A stretch of 64,000 nt of DNA, from NCBI RefSeq assembly GCF_018881975.1, contig NZ_JACVPJ010000008.1, positions 1 to 64,000 of the forward strand, read 5' to 3'. Positions 28,701 to 37,597 of the stretch are shown one piece after another (within the stretch, counting starts at the first letter, position 1; each line of letters begins with the position of its first letter). This stretch comes from Polynucleobacter sp. JS-Safj-400b-B2 (lineage in GTDB: Bacteria > Pseudomonadota > Gammaproteobacteria > Burkholderiales > Burkholderiaceae). The position numbers and the translations under genes are program-made. The notes under the pieces are model-generated. The model was given only the letters and a program-made list of their open reading frames with translations, ran no database searches and was not told the DNA's origin.

Positions 28701-29558
28701 ATGGCCACCATGAAAATCAAGTCAGAAATAGGTCGGCCACCTCGCACCCGGCTAGAAAAGTTGCGTGATGACGTTTGGATTACAGGGGTTAAGCTGCAAT
28801 CAGGGCTAAAAACGGGGTACGCCCTAGAAAAAGCTATTGAGCCCCATAAAATCAAGCGTGAAAAGGGTCATATCAATCGCCCCAGAAAATGGGATAACTA
28901 TGTCAATGGCACTCAAGGCCCTGGAAAGATCAAGGACAAGCCAAGCTCAGTTGAGTTAGCTCAGGCAATGTTCCCTGGGACTGCCCGCTGGCATGAGCAT
29001 CCCATCTGGCGAGTTCTAGATGAGGGCCCCATGGATCGATATGAGTGCGAAGTCCAAATAAAGCGATTGGACCGCCTTGTAACTGAAGTTCTGTATAAAG
29101 AGCTACCCAATCTTCCGGGGCAAAAGGTGCTCTGTGCATTTGGGCCTCATGTAGCAGATTGGCTGATGCGGTTGGGGAACTTAGATGGCTTAGCGGCCAT
29201 CCTCTTGCTGGTGCGCTATGCAGAAGCTATTTCCTCGTCGGAATTGCGCAAAGACGCGCTCGCCTGCTACCCATCATTCCAGAAAACAATCCCCCTTATC
29301 CCCATGCTAGAGCCTCATTATTGCGAGCTTTTTGAGCTGGTAGATATGAGATTTAAGCATTGGGCATTTATCTCAAATAGCTTGCGCATGGATATCACCA
29401 TTTTTCGAGAAAACCGGGCTGAAGACTTGCGCAAAAATGGGGTTGTGATTGAAGGCTCATGGATGGATCAATTTATTGAGATCACGCAGCAGTCTTCTGA
29501 AGATAATCCAGCGGAAAGTAGTGCGCCCATTGCGGGGTGGCCATCATTTCTAATATAA
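28701..29558 (+). CDS. Transposon cargo protein of unknown function
   Basis: The protein has about 285 residues from the ATG at 28701 (a second ATG lies three codons on; an upstream TTG at 28590 is less likely). Basic N-terminus (MKIKSEIGRPPRTRLEKLRDDVWITG) followed by a largely helical sequence rich in Trp, Leu and Glu, e.g. RWHEHPIWRVLDEGPMDRYE and CAFGPHVADWLMRLGN. No signal peptide or membrane helix. I do not recognise a family. Because it lies between the transposition genes and the RTX unit it may be a regulator or target-selection accessory, but nothing in the sequence shows this. Confidence 0.6.
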   Translation: MATMKIKSEIGRPPRTRLEKLRDDVWITGVKLQSGLKTGYALEKAIEPHKIKREKGHINRPRKWDNYVNGTQGPGKIKDKPSSVELAQAMFPGTARWHEHPIWRVLDEGPMDRYECEVQIKRLDRLVTEVLYKELPNLPGQKVLCAFGPHVADWLMRLGNLDGLAAILLLVRYAEAISSSELRKDALACYPSFQKTIPLIPMLEPHYCELFELVDMRFKHWAFISNSLRMDITIFRENRAEDLRKNGVVIEGSWMDQFIEITQQSSEDNPAESSAPIAGWPSFLI

Positions 29559-29840
29559 AAAATGGATTGCACAATGACTAAAGTTAACTATTTGTAAAAT
29601 AGTTTGATGAAAACTGTCAAAAATAGGGTTTTTACTGATGAATCCATTGGGGGGGGGTAGGTAATAATGTGCATTGTTTGATCTGGGCGGCGATGTAGGG
29701 TGAGGTTTTAATGCTTGCAGAATGGCGAAGATGCTTTTGGATCGGTGTGTGGGTATTAATTTAATTGGGGTGGTTTGAGGTTGAGAAAAATATTTGGTAA
29801 CTTAGTGGGTGGGCTTATTTATTGGTGGACGGGTGCAAGG
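29559..29840. other. Leader region upstream of the membrane protein/RTX unit
   Basis: This GT-rich stretch of 282 bp includes a run of nine G residues starting at 29649. No gene is supported here; it probably contains the promoter of the downstream unit. No clear -35/-10 pair could be fixed. Confidence 0.4.
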
Positions 29841-29912
29841 ATGGCTGACGCTGGTTCTTTGAATCTGTCGCTCGAGATTGCCCCCGCATTAGCTGTTGGC
29901 GAAATTCAATGA
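29841..29912 (+). CDS. Possible 23-residue leader peptide
   Basis: A short frame (ATG 29841 to TGA 29912) overlaps the start of the next gene by four bases (ATGA). The peptide is Ala/Leu/Ser-rich. The overlap suggests translational coupling to the membrane protein, yet GCAAGG lies too close to the ATG for a good ribosome site, so this may be chance. Confidence 0.25.
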   Translation: MADAGSLNLSLEIAPALAVGEIQ

Positions 29913-30460
29913 ATAGCTATGTTCATGATGTTTCCCGAAGGTGGGATTCCTTGACCCGAGGCAAGAAAATTATTGCCTCGGTCATTTTTGGAGGCATTCT
30001 TTCATTAACGATTTACGCTGGCACACAGCTTTATGTGCATAGTATCACTCAAAAAATTGGGTATCAATTTGAGCATGCCCCCGTATTGACTGGGGTATTT
30101 AATTGTTGCGGAGGTGTGGAAAATTACCCCGTAAGCACCGTTGGTGGAGTAAAAATTTCATGCGCAGTGCCAAGTTATACAGGGCCTCCGCCGGCTGCTA
30201 AATTCAGTGACTTCAGTGAATATTGCAATTTTAAGCAATTAAACGGCATTTCTGTAATTGTTGAGCGGGTATGGATTGGGCACTTTGCTTACGTCACCAA
30301 AATTAGCACCAAAGATCAGACTTATTTTCAAAGAACAGATGAGCAATTAAGGCAAGAGTGGGTTTCTACATCTCGGCTTAACAATCTTCTTTTATGTATT
30401 TTATTTCCACTGGTTTTGGTGGTCGTTTTAATTATTAAAATCTTCAACGAGGAGCAATAA
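29909..30460 (+). CDS. Two-helix membrane protein directly upstream of the RTX gene
   Basis: 183 residues with a membrane helix near the N-terminus (about 20-42, KIIASVIFGGILSLTIYAG) and another at the C-terminus (about 158-177, LLLCILFPLVLVVVLIIKI). Between them lies a roughly 110-residue extracytoplasmic domain with four cysteines (FNCCGG, KISCAVP, EYCNFK), suggesting disulfides. The stop codon is immediately followed by the RTX start, so the two are made together. A role as immunity protein, inhibitor or export partner for the RTX protein is plausible but only inferred from position. I do not recognise the family. Confidence 0.7.
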   Translation: MNSYVHDVSRRWDSLTRGKKIIASVIFGGILSLTIYAGTQLYVHSITQKIGYQFEHAPVLTGVFNCCGGVENYPVSTVGGVKISCAVPSYTGPPPAAKFSDFSEYCNFKQLNGISVIVERVWIGHFAYVTKISTKDQTYFQRTDEQLRQEWVSTSRLNNLLLCILFPLVLVVVLIIKIFNEEQ

Positions 30461-33400
30461 ATGGCAACAGTCGTTAGCATTACAAATGTCTCAGCAGATA
30501 TTAACAGCCTCCTCTCGGATGTAAAAACATCGCTTGAGAATCCAAATCAGAATAACTGGGCCTCGGTCATAAATGACTTTGCCGCTCTTGTAGCAGATGC
30601 GGGTTCGCTAGCAACGAATAATCCCGCATGGTCGACTGCTTTAAGCGGTGCTGTTGGTTATAGCGCCGCACAACAGCAATGGCGGAGCATGCTAGCTCAA
30701 TATCAGCAAGGTGGTATTAGCAATATCAGGGCGGTTGATCTTTTTAGCATGATCAGTGGAGAGGCTAATGCATTGGCTGCGGCCGCTTTGGCTGTCACAA
30801 CATCAACTGGCATACCTGCGCCAGCGCTCTTGGGGGTAGCGTTGGGAGGGCTTGGAGCCATTTCCGGCGTTACTGCTAGCGTTCTTAATGCAAATTCTCA
30901 ACTTAAAGATCTAACTCTCGGAGCAATCGCCGGAAATCTATCTTCAGTCTTTGGCACCAGCGCTGATGGCAAGGTGGTAAGCACAGTTATGCTGGATAAA
31001 AGTGGCGCAAAACTTTCGGAAATTGCGCTCACATACACCGATAGTACGCGCACGACATTGCTTAGCAATAAGTCGATTATCTACAATGGTGGCGCTACAA
31101 CCACAACCACCATTAATTACAATCCCAACAATCCAAATGGGGCCTGTAATGTCACTACCGAAACAACCTCGCTTGACGGCAAAACCCTCATCCAAAAAGT
31201 AGACAGCAACGCTGATGGCAAGATTGATTCCACCATTACCACTACAACCGATGCCAGCGGCAATAAGACCATCAAAACCGATAAAGATGGCAACGGCACT
31301 ATCGATAGCTCCACCACCATCAGCTCGCTTGCCAAGAGTGTGCAGCTAGCCAAAAATGATGTTAACTACGATGGCTTTATCGATAGTGTCAGTGTCATTA
31401 CCACCCTTGCTAATGGCACTCAGATTACGCGTGATACTACGGCTATTGGCAGCTTACAAAATGAAGACGCCTTGATGCGTTCACTCTATCAATCAGGGCA
31501 AGTGGATCAAGCCAGTTATCAAACTTATGCGAGTTGGTCTACCTCCCAGCTATTTTCAGGAACGGTCACGGTCTCTGCTGCTGCGTGGACTCCAGCTAGC
31601 GGAACAAGCTATGACGGTAAAAAAGCTTTTTATGAAGCTAGTACCAAAGTCGATAACTCAACATCAATTGCCAATAGAACCGGAGTCATCATTGGCAGCA
31701 ACAATAAAGGCATCACGAGTTCTGCGCTACAGGCCTTAGATACCAATCAAGATGGCAAACTCTCTGGCGCCGAATTATCTAGCCTACAAATCTGGGCTGA
31801 CGCTAATGAAAATGGCGTCCTCGATACCGGGGAGCTCAAAACTTTGGCTAGTGCAGGCATTAACCAAATAGCTAGCGCTGACTATGGCTTTTATACCAAG
31901 GGCAATAGTGTTTGGGCAAATACTCAAGGTTCCACCCCAGCCCAAACCAATCTGGTGCAAAGCGTTCCCAATAGCAACTACCGCACAATGCGCGATACCG
32001 ATAACACCTATTGGATCAACTCTTCTCAATACATTGCCTTTGGGACAAATCAAGTCAAGATTAATAACTCTAATCGCACATATCTGATTGGCACAGATGG
32101 TAACGACAGTTTTGATGCTAATTACTACGCTGCGTATTCAGCCTACTTTAATAACGGTCTGCTCACCAACTTTGAAGCTGGTGCAGGCGATGATGTGATG
32201 GGTGGCTCATCACGAAACGACAATCTGTGGGGTGGCACAGGCAACGATACCCTCTTTGGATATGCTGGGGACGATAAGCTCTATGGTGAAGAAGGTAATG
32301 ATCAGTTGCAAGGCAATGATGGCAATGACTACCTTGATGGGGGCATTGGTAATGACACCCTTTTTGGCCAAGTAGGTAATGACATCTTGGTTGGCGGTGA
32401 TGGCGATGATTTATTAATGGGCTTTACTGGGGTCAATGAAGCGCAGCAAACGCTCTCTACTGGCCAAACAGATAATGATTATCTTTATGGTGGCAATGGT
32501 AATGATCAACTCTACGGCGGTCTTGGAGATGACTATTTGGACGGCGGCACTGGTGCAGATAATCTCAATGGTGGACTAGGTAATGATCAGCTTTTTGGCG
32601 GCTCTGAAAATGATCTTCTTAATGGCAATGAAGGCGATGATCAATTATCAGGCGATGCGGGCAACGACACTTTATGGGGCGGCGTAGGCAACGACATACT
32701 GTGGGGTGGTGATGGTAATGACACCTTGATGGGATTTACGCCAAGTAATGATGTCAAGCAAAGCCTGTTGGCTGGAGAGTCTGATAACGATATTATGTAT
32801 GGCGGTGCTGGCGACGACCTCATCTTGGGCGGCCTAGGAGACGATGTTCTTTGGGGTGGTATTGGAGCGGATGAGTTGCAAGGCGGTATCGGCAATGACT
32901 CTCTTTATGGTGAAGATGGCAATGATCGCCTCTTTGGCGGGGCAGGCAATGACACCATCTATGGCGGAGCGGGCGATGATCTGATTTTCGGTGGGGCAGC
33001 TACCAATGAGACGGCATTGGCAAGTGGCACTGCGGACAGCAACTTTCTTTATGGGGGCGATGGCAGCGATACCATCGTGGGCGGCATTGGTAATGACTAC
33101 ATTGATGGCGGCGCAGGAGCCGACAATATGCAAGGCGGCTTGGGTGATGACACCTATATTGTAAATAGTGTGAATGATGTCATCTTAGAGCAGCAAAACG
33201 AAGGCTACGATACGGTAGTGAGTAGCTCTAACTACATGCTCAATGCCAATATTGAAGAGTTGCGGCTTGTTGAAGGTTTTAATATCAACGGCACGGGCAA
33301 TAGTCTAGATAACCGGATCATCGGCAATAGCTTTGACAATATTTTAGATGGCGTTACTGGGGCAGATACCCTCATTGGCGGCCTAGGTAATGATACTTAT

Positions 33401-34636
33401 GTCGTGGACAACCGTGGCGATACGGTAGTGGAGTTGGCGGGCGAAGGCGTTGATACCGTGCAAAGCAAGATTAGTTACACCCTGGGCAATAACGTTGAAA
33501 ATCTCACGCTCTTAGATTTTTCCAATTTTGAGCGCGGGATTGTCAATGGGATAAATGTGTTGGTCTATGGTTACCCCAAGTCCAATGAGCTTGACTATAT
33601 GCAGGGCAATGCCGTTGCTGGCTATAAAGGCACTTGCGCGCTCACCTCGATCGCTAACCTTGCCACCGAATCCGGGATTGCCACAACAGAAGCTCAAGTT
33701 GTGCAAACAGCCATTAGTAATAATTGGTGCGTAACGGATGCCACCAAGACCGATGCTGATAGGGGCTGCTCAAATTACGTGAGCCAACAGGCTTTGCTCA
33801 ATAGCTATGGTATTCGCAATGACATGATTTCTGGGTATAACGAGCAAGCGGTTGCTAACCTCATTAAGAGTGGTCGAGGCGTATTGCTTGCCGTTAATGC
33901 AGGCAAGCTTTGGGGTGGCAATACCAATGCCAATTATGATTTTGGAGTGGTCGATCATGTCATCACTATTACCGGCGCTGTCTATGATGCTGGCTCAGGT
34001 GCGCTAAATGGTTTTTATATTGCTGATTCAGGTCGTGGTTTAGTGAGCGATATGTCGCGCTATGTATCTAGTGCTGATTTAAAGAGCGCTGCTACGGTAG
34101 GCTTAGCTTATACGCTCTATACGATTGATCCAATTAAGCTTTGGGAAGAAAGTATTAATGCAACAGGCAACGGCTTAGATAATGTGATTACTGGCAACCG
34201 TAGTAACAATATTTTGAACGGCCTTGCTGGTAACGATGCCTTAATCGGTGGCCTTGGCAACGACACCTATGTCTTTGGCGCAGGTTCTGGCACAGATACC
34301 ATTATTGACGCTGACTCCACAGCAGGCAATCTAGATACGATAAGTGTTGGCGCTGGCGTAGCCAAAGAGCAATTATGGTTCTCCCAATCGGGTAATGATC
34401 TAGTGATGTCCATTATTGGGACTAACGACAAAGACATCATCAAGGATTGGTTTGCAGGAAGCCAGAATCAAATTGAACAAATCAAGCTATCCAATGGCAA
34501 TACCTTGGCCAATGCACAAGTAAATACCTTGGTGCAGGCCATGGCGGGATACATGCCACCAGCAATGGGAACCACCACGCTATCAACTGCATATCAGGCG
34601 AACTTGGCCCCGGTGATTGCGGCTAACTGGCATTGA
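30461..34636 (+). CDS. Giant RTX calcium-binding protein with embedded C39-like cysteine-peptidase domain
   Basis: This probable type I secreted protein has 1391 residues and no signal peptide. In order: a helical N-terminus with a long hydrophobic Ala/Gly stretch (about 105-150); DxDxDG-type calcium loops (about 245-300 and DTNQDGKLSGAELSSL near 425); a large block of GGxGxDxLxGG RTX repeats (about 545-890); further repeats (about 930-1010); a domain with Cys1059 (GTCALTS), His1166 (VDHVITITG) and Asp1189 (IADSG), the triad order of C39-like/papain-fold peptidases; and a terminal haemolysin-type calcium-binding-related domain (about 1240-1370). No ABC exporter genes are nearby, so secretion would use chromosomal ones. 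Toxin, bacteriocin-like or adhesive roles are possible. Confidence 0.85.
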   Translation: MATVVSITNVSADINSLLSDVKTSLENPNQNNWASVINDFAALVADAGSLATNNPAWSTALSGAVGYSAAQQQWRSMLAQYQQGGISNIRAVDLFSMISGEANALAAAALAVTTSTGIPAPALLGVALGGLGAISGVTASVLNANSQLKDLTLGAIAGNLSSVFGTSADGKVVSTVMLDKSGAKLSEIALTYTDSTRTTLLSNKSIIYNGGATTTTTINYNPNNPNGACNVTTETTSLDGKTLIQKVDSNADGKIDSTITTTTDASGNKTIKTDKDGNGTIDSSTTISSLAKSVQLAKNDVNYDGFIDSVSVITTLANGTQITRDTTAIGSLQNEDALMRSLYQSGQVDQASYQTYASWSTSQLFSGTVTVSAAAWTPASGTSYDGKKAFYEASTKVDNSTSIANRTGVIIGSNNKGITSSALQALDTNQDGKLSGAELSSLQIWADANENGVLDTGELKTLASAGINQIASADYGFYTKGNSVWANTQGSTPAQTNLVQSVPNSNYRTMRDTDNTYWINSSQYIAFGTNQVKINNSNRTYLIGTDGNDSFDANYYAAYSAYFNNGLLTNFEAGAGDDVMGGSSRNDNLWGGTGNDTLFGYAGDDKLYGEEGNDQLQGNDGNDYLDGGIGNDTLFGQVGNDILVGGDGDDLLMGFTGVNEAQQTLSTGQTDNDYLYGGNGNDQLYGGLGDDYLDGGTGADNLNGGLGNDQLFGGSENDLLNGNEGDDQLSGDAGNDTLWGGVGNDILWGGDGNDTLMGFTPSNDVKQSLLAGESDNDIMYGGAGDDLILGGLGDDVLWGGIGADELQGGIGNDSLYGEDGNDRLFGGAGNDTIYGGAGDDLIFGGAATNETALASGTADSNFLYGGDGSDTIVGGIGNDYIDGGAGADNMQGGLGDDTYIVNSVNDVILEQQNEGYDTVVSSSNYMLNANIEELRLVEGFNINGTGNSLDNRIIGNSFDNILDGVTGADTLIGGLGNDTYVVDNRGDTVVELAGEGVDTVQSKISYTLGNNVENLTLLDFSNFERGIVNGINVLVYGYPKSNELDYMQGNAVAGYKGTCALTSIANLATESGIATTEAQVVQTAISNNWCVTDATKTDADRGCSNYVSQQALLNSYGIRNDMISGYNEQAVANLIKSGRGVLLAVNAGKLWGGNTNANYDFGVVDHVITITGAVYDAGSGALNGFYIADSGRGLVSDMSRYVSSADLKSAATVGLAYTLYTIDPIKLWEESINATGNGLDNVITGNRSNNILNGLAGNDALIGGLGNDTYVFGAGSGTDTIIDADSTAGNLDTISVGAGVAKEQLWFSQSGNDLVMSIIGTNDKDIIKDWFAGSQNQIEQIKLSNGNTLANAQVNTLVQAMAGYMPPAMGTTTLSTAYQANLAPVIAANWH

Positions 34637-34681
34637 TGAAGTATTGAAGCGGTAGAAAAGCTTTGCTATGCAAGCGCTAGT

Positions 34682-34711
34682 AATGGACTCTAAATTGGAG
34701 TCCATTTTTTT
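34682..34711 (+). terminator. Rho-independent terminator of the RTX gene
   Basis: The perfect 8-bp stem ATGGACTC / GAGTCCAT is followed by a run of seven T residues, about 46 bp after the stop codon. Confidence 0.93.
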
Positions 34712-34877
34712 AAAGTGTGAATTGGAGTCGATTGCATCAAAGTAAGTTAACGCCGTTTTACTGATTGAACCCCACTGGAATCACTGGGCTTTTTTCCAGT
34801 GGAATGGGTGTGAGGCAAATAGACAATCAAGAGTCATGGCCTGCCCAGCATTGCTGGCCCACTTTGAACGGTAACGG

Positions 34878-34925
34878 GTGGCCTTTTTGAACGGTAACGG
34901 GTGGTCTTTTTGGCGGTAATATGCA
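34878..34925 (-). repeat. Right terminal inverted repeat of the transposon
   Basis: This perfect 48-bp inverted copy of the left end finishes ATATGCA. It is preceded by a second internal GAACGGTAACGGGTGG unit at 34865 onward. The target duplication CTAGG follows at 34926-34930. Confidence 0.92.
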
Positions 34926-35572
34926 CTAGGATCGGCATCGGGACTCGAATCCGAGGATCCGGGGTTCAAAGCCCGCTTAATTAAATCTTCAGCTGTTTCA
35001 GCTTGAATTTCAGTTTTCGGTAGTGTATCGACGGTAATGGCGACTGGTGCAGGCAATATTTCACCAAGGTCATGGGCTTGTGGTGGCGCCGTAACCTCTG
35101 TGGCAGGCATAAAGGCTGGCACATGCACTTCGCCTTTAACGGGTGTAAATATAGACTCGGGCTCTAAAGCTTCTGACTCCTCTTCTAATACTTCGCCCTC
35201 ATCAATATCCTCAGATAACTTGGCAAGGGATGCATTGGGGTTCTTACTTAAATCATCTAGTAAGTTGGTTGCTTGGCTCCGACTCTGGCTCTTACGTTCC
35301 GCCTTTTGGGTTTGTTGTGCCTGAGCGCTACGCTCCTTATCCAATTGAGCTGCCGCTTGCCTGGCTTTCGCTTGCGCAATCAGTTCAAGCGCACGCTCTT
35401 CCCTTGCCTTATTGCGCCTTGCGGCGCTCTCGGCGGCGTGCTTCTCGTAGGCTTCTTTTTCAAGCCGCTCGCGCTCCTTCTTAGCCTCTCTATCCTGCGC
35501 TCTTTGAATTGAGCCACCCTTAGTTAGCACCTCCGACTTAAAACCTTCCACTTCATTTGCTACTTGCGTCAT
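34926..35572 (-). pseudogene. Phage scaffold gene, N-terminal part (split by the transposon)
   Basis: The 5' portion of the interrupted head-assembly gene: 215 codons plus two bases up to the transposon edge. The residues are extremely charged and Ala/Arg/Glu/Lys-rich (AKKERERLEKEAYEKHAAESAARRN), predicted as long coiled coil, followed by an acidic segment (EDIDEGEVLEEESEALEPES), as in scaffolding proteins. It overlaps the end of the portal gene by 20 bp. In the present sequence the frame runs into the transposon and stops at 34781, adding about 48 foreign residues. The truncated product lacks the C-terminal half that usually binds the capsid protein. Confidence 0.85.
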
Positions 35573-37514
35573 TGCCTGTCTCCTCTTTTAATAAGTTGCT
35601 GCCGTAATTCATTTCAGCGTTTGTCTTTTGCCTTCGTTCAGAAAACCAATTCATTCCTAAGTTTGGGTCATCATCGCGTGACAATCCCTCCGCTTGCTTT
35701 TCTACATTCGGTATAAATAGATTTGAATCGATACGATCGTCATATCGCAAGAGAGTCTCTTGTAGGAGATTACGGATATGCTCGTAATCCATTCCTCTGA
35801 CTTGTAGGTTTTGCATCTGTATTGATAGATTGGTAATCATTGGCAAGATCTTTAGCCAACCCTCCTTTTCCTCTATGCCATCGGGTGCGCCAGTGGTACC
35901 CGCTCTGATGCGCAGATCGACCATGTCAAAGATTCGATCTTTAGTGAGCTCTGGCCAGTCGTAAGTTTTCTCTTTAGTGGTGATGAGCTTGTCATCGACC
36001 ATGGTGGTTTTGGTGGTGGGTGCGCCCATGAATCGTTCTACCTGCTCTTTAGTGAGTTCTTGCAAAAGTACCTGAGCGCTGTATTGAGCTATCTCTTGTA
36101 ACCAATCCTCTATCTGGTCTTTGAATTCAAATACGCGCCCTGATAGGGCTCTTTGCAAAATGTTGGCTTCGGTAGCCGTCTTGGGTCTTACGACGGTGGA
36201 GCGTGCAGCATCTTGCAAGCCAGTGACTTGCTCCCAGTCATAACGTACTGCACTGGTGTCATAGACGATGGGATCAATCTTGGGGTGACCCCTAGGAATA
36301 ATGACTTGATTAAGGGGCTTGCCTTCGGTATCGACAATCGTGATCTCACCAAAGCGGGAGTCTGAGTGTTTCTTAATGGTCTTTTCATTGATATCGGCAG
36401 AGGCTACCCATCCCGGTATGCAAAGGTCTCGATGTTGATTGAACCGATCCCTCGCTTCGTTGTGCTCGTCCTGTAAGCGTTCTGTCAGATCCACTAGGCT
36501 TGGGCCAATGAATTGACCATCTACTACTTGGTATGGCAATAGGAAGAATGGGTACCAACGCTCTCCAGCTCTTGGTGGTGAATAAGGTTCACGCAGCCAT
36601 TCCGTTGCGCCCTCCACCATGGTGTAAACACGCTGGGTAGCCCTGTCCCAGATTTCTAGCACTGCTATTTGCTGATCATCAGTCACAAGGCCCGAACCAG
36701 CATTCATTTGCATTGAGGCTAGGCGTTTGACTTTCTTGTGAGATGGCTCACCTTGGCCTGGTTGGTAGATCTTGGCATTGGCTAAGTTCTTGTTGTAGAG
36801 CGCTTCTGCTTGGCCTCGCTTCATCGGGATGATTTGGCAGATCCAGTCGGCATCGGTGTAGTCCCAGAACTCACAGATCGAAGGATCAATTAGGAGATTT
36901 TCTGTAAGGACTCTATCGATTACCAATCCTTCAGCGGATTGGACTTCAGTTTGCTCATGAAGAGATTTGATGAGCTCCTCTAACTCTGCTCGCTTGGCAT
37001 CATGATGATGGCGTTGGTCATCCTCCTGGAGGTCTCGGGCCAAGTCTTCTATAGCCAGTAGGTTTTCTTGGGCATCATTGATGCGACCTTGGATATATGC
37101 ATCCTTACTGGGGTCTCGCTGATACATCACCTTGAGAATTCCGAAGCTGCAGGTCAGTGCTGCCCTTACTGTCGACTTGGCTCTATTCTTAAGCTGAGCG
37201 TGCTCAAGCGCTCTATTGGTGACCTTCTCTAGTGTTTTACAGAAGAGCTTGATATCCGCGCCCGAGTGGGTTGGTGCTGTTGAGATCTCTGGGTTGCGTG
37301 CATAGACGTTAGGTAGAACTGCAGAAATCGTGCCATGTATAAGGTTAGCTCTCAGGCTATAGAAGTCTTTGCCAGTGGGGTCTGCATTCCAGTTGAAGCC
37401 AGCTACAGTGTTGCGATTGTGTCTTACGCGCTTATGGAATGTTGACCAGTGAGCGCGCGCATGAGTGATGCGGGCGGTCCATTTTTGTTGAAGAGCTTTG
37501 GGGTCTTGGGGCAC
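35553..37514 (-). CDS. Phage portal protein
   Basis: The probable portal of a short-tailed-phage-type head has 653 residues. Recognisable features are the N-terminal helical region with FNWNADPTGKDFYSLRANLIHGTISAVLPNVYARNP, a coiled-coil region, FWDYTDADWICQIIPMKR, and the central GERWYPFFLLPYQVVDGQFIGPSLVDLTERLQDEHNEARDR that fits the portal stem/wing transition of podoviral portals. It lies in the expected place after large terminase (with the ATPase/GIY-YIG pair between) and before the scaffold. The call rests on pattern and order, not a search. Confidence 0.82.
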   Translation of the reverse strand: MPQDPKALQQKWTARITHARAHWSTFHKRVRHNRNTVAGFNWNADPTGKDFYSLRANLIHGTISAVLPNVYARNPEISTAPTHSGADIKLFCKTLEKVTNRALEHAQLKNRAKSTVRAALTCSFGILKVMYQRDPSKDAYIQGRINDAQENLLAIEDLARDLQEDDQRHHHDAKRAELEELIKSLHEQTEVQSAEGLVIDRVLTENLLIDPSICEFWDYTDADWICQIIPMKRGQAEALYNKNLANAKIYQPGQGEPSHKKVKRLASMQMNAGSGLVTDDQQIAVLEIWDRATQRVYTMVEGATEWLREPYSPPRAGERWYPFFLLPYQVVDGQFIGPSLVDLTERLQDEHNEARDRFNQHRDLCIPGWVASADINEKTIKKHSDSRFGEITIVDTEGKPLNQVIIPRGHPKIDPIVYDTSAVRYDWEQVTGLQDAARSTVVRPKTATEANILQRALSGRVFEFKDQIEDWLQEIAQYSAQVLLQELTKEQVERFMGAPTTKTTMVDDKLITTKEKTYDWPELTKDRIFDMVDLRIRAGTTGAPDGIEEKEGWLKILPMITNLSIQMQNLQVRGMDYEHIRNLLQETLLRYDDRIDSNLFIPNVEKQAEGLSRDDDPNLGMNWFSERRQKTNAEMNYGSNLLKEETGNDASSK

Positions 37515-37597
37515 TCCTCATTTATAAAATGCAGTCAAGCGTCTCGAGGATATTTTTTGAATAAATTCTTAAATGGTGTGGCATCGGGTGGAGACCC

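Larger units (their letters stand above)
25858..34925. mobile_element. IS21-family transposon with cargo (9,068 bp)
   Basis: The ends are perfect 48-bp inverted repeats, starting TG and ending CA, flanked by a 5-bp target duplication CTAGG. Sub-terminal repeats of the same GTTACCGTT / AACGGTAACGGG units lie inside both ends, a hallmark of IS21 elements, which have multiple transposase-binding repeats. It encodes istA and istB at the left end; the remaining 6.5 kb is cargo: an unknown gene, a membrane protein and a giant RTX protein. Typical IS21 elements are only about 2-2.5 kb. The perfect repeats point to a recent insertion. Confidence 0.9.

Noticed and set aside
28559-28855. 98-codon antisense frame over the start of the first cargo gene
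   Set aside because: No ribosome site, no family features, and the opposite frame is much longer.
29641-29660. Run of nine G residues as a phase-variable tract
   Set aside because: It lies outside any gene and its promoter effect is unknown; it may also be a sequencing-prone tract, so no claim is made.
32641-33133. Antisense open frames within the RTX gene
   Set aside because: Long antisense frames are expected from the repetitive GGxGxD codons; the products are low-complexity Pro/Ser/Ile sequence.
31200-33150. CRISPR-like appearance of regularly repeated DNA
   Set aside because: The repeats are in-frame codons for RTX nonapeptides with no spacers of constant length, and no cas genes are present.
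34781-34925. C-terminal end of the scaffold fragment as read in the present sequence
   Set aside because: These codons belong to the transposon end, not to the phage gene.
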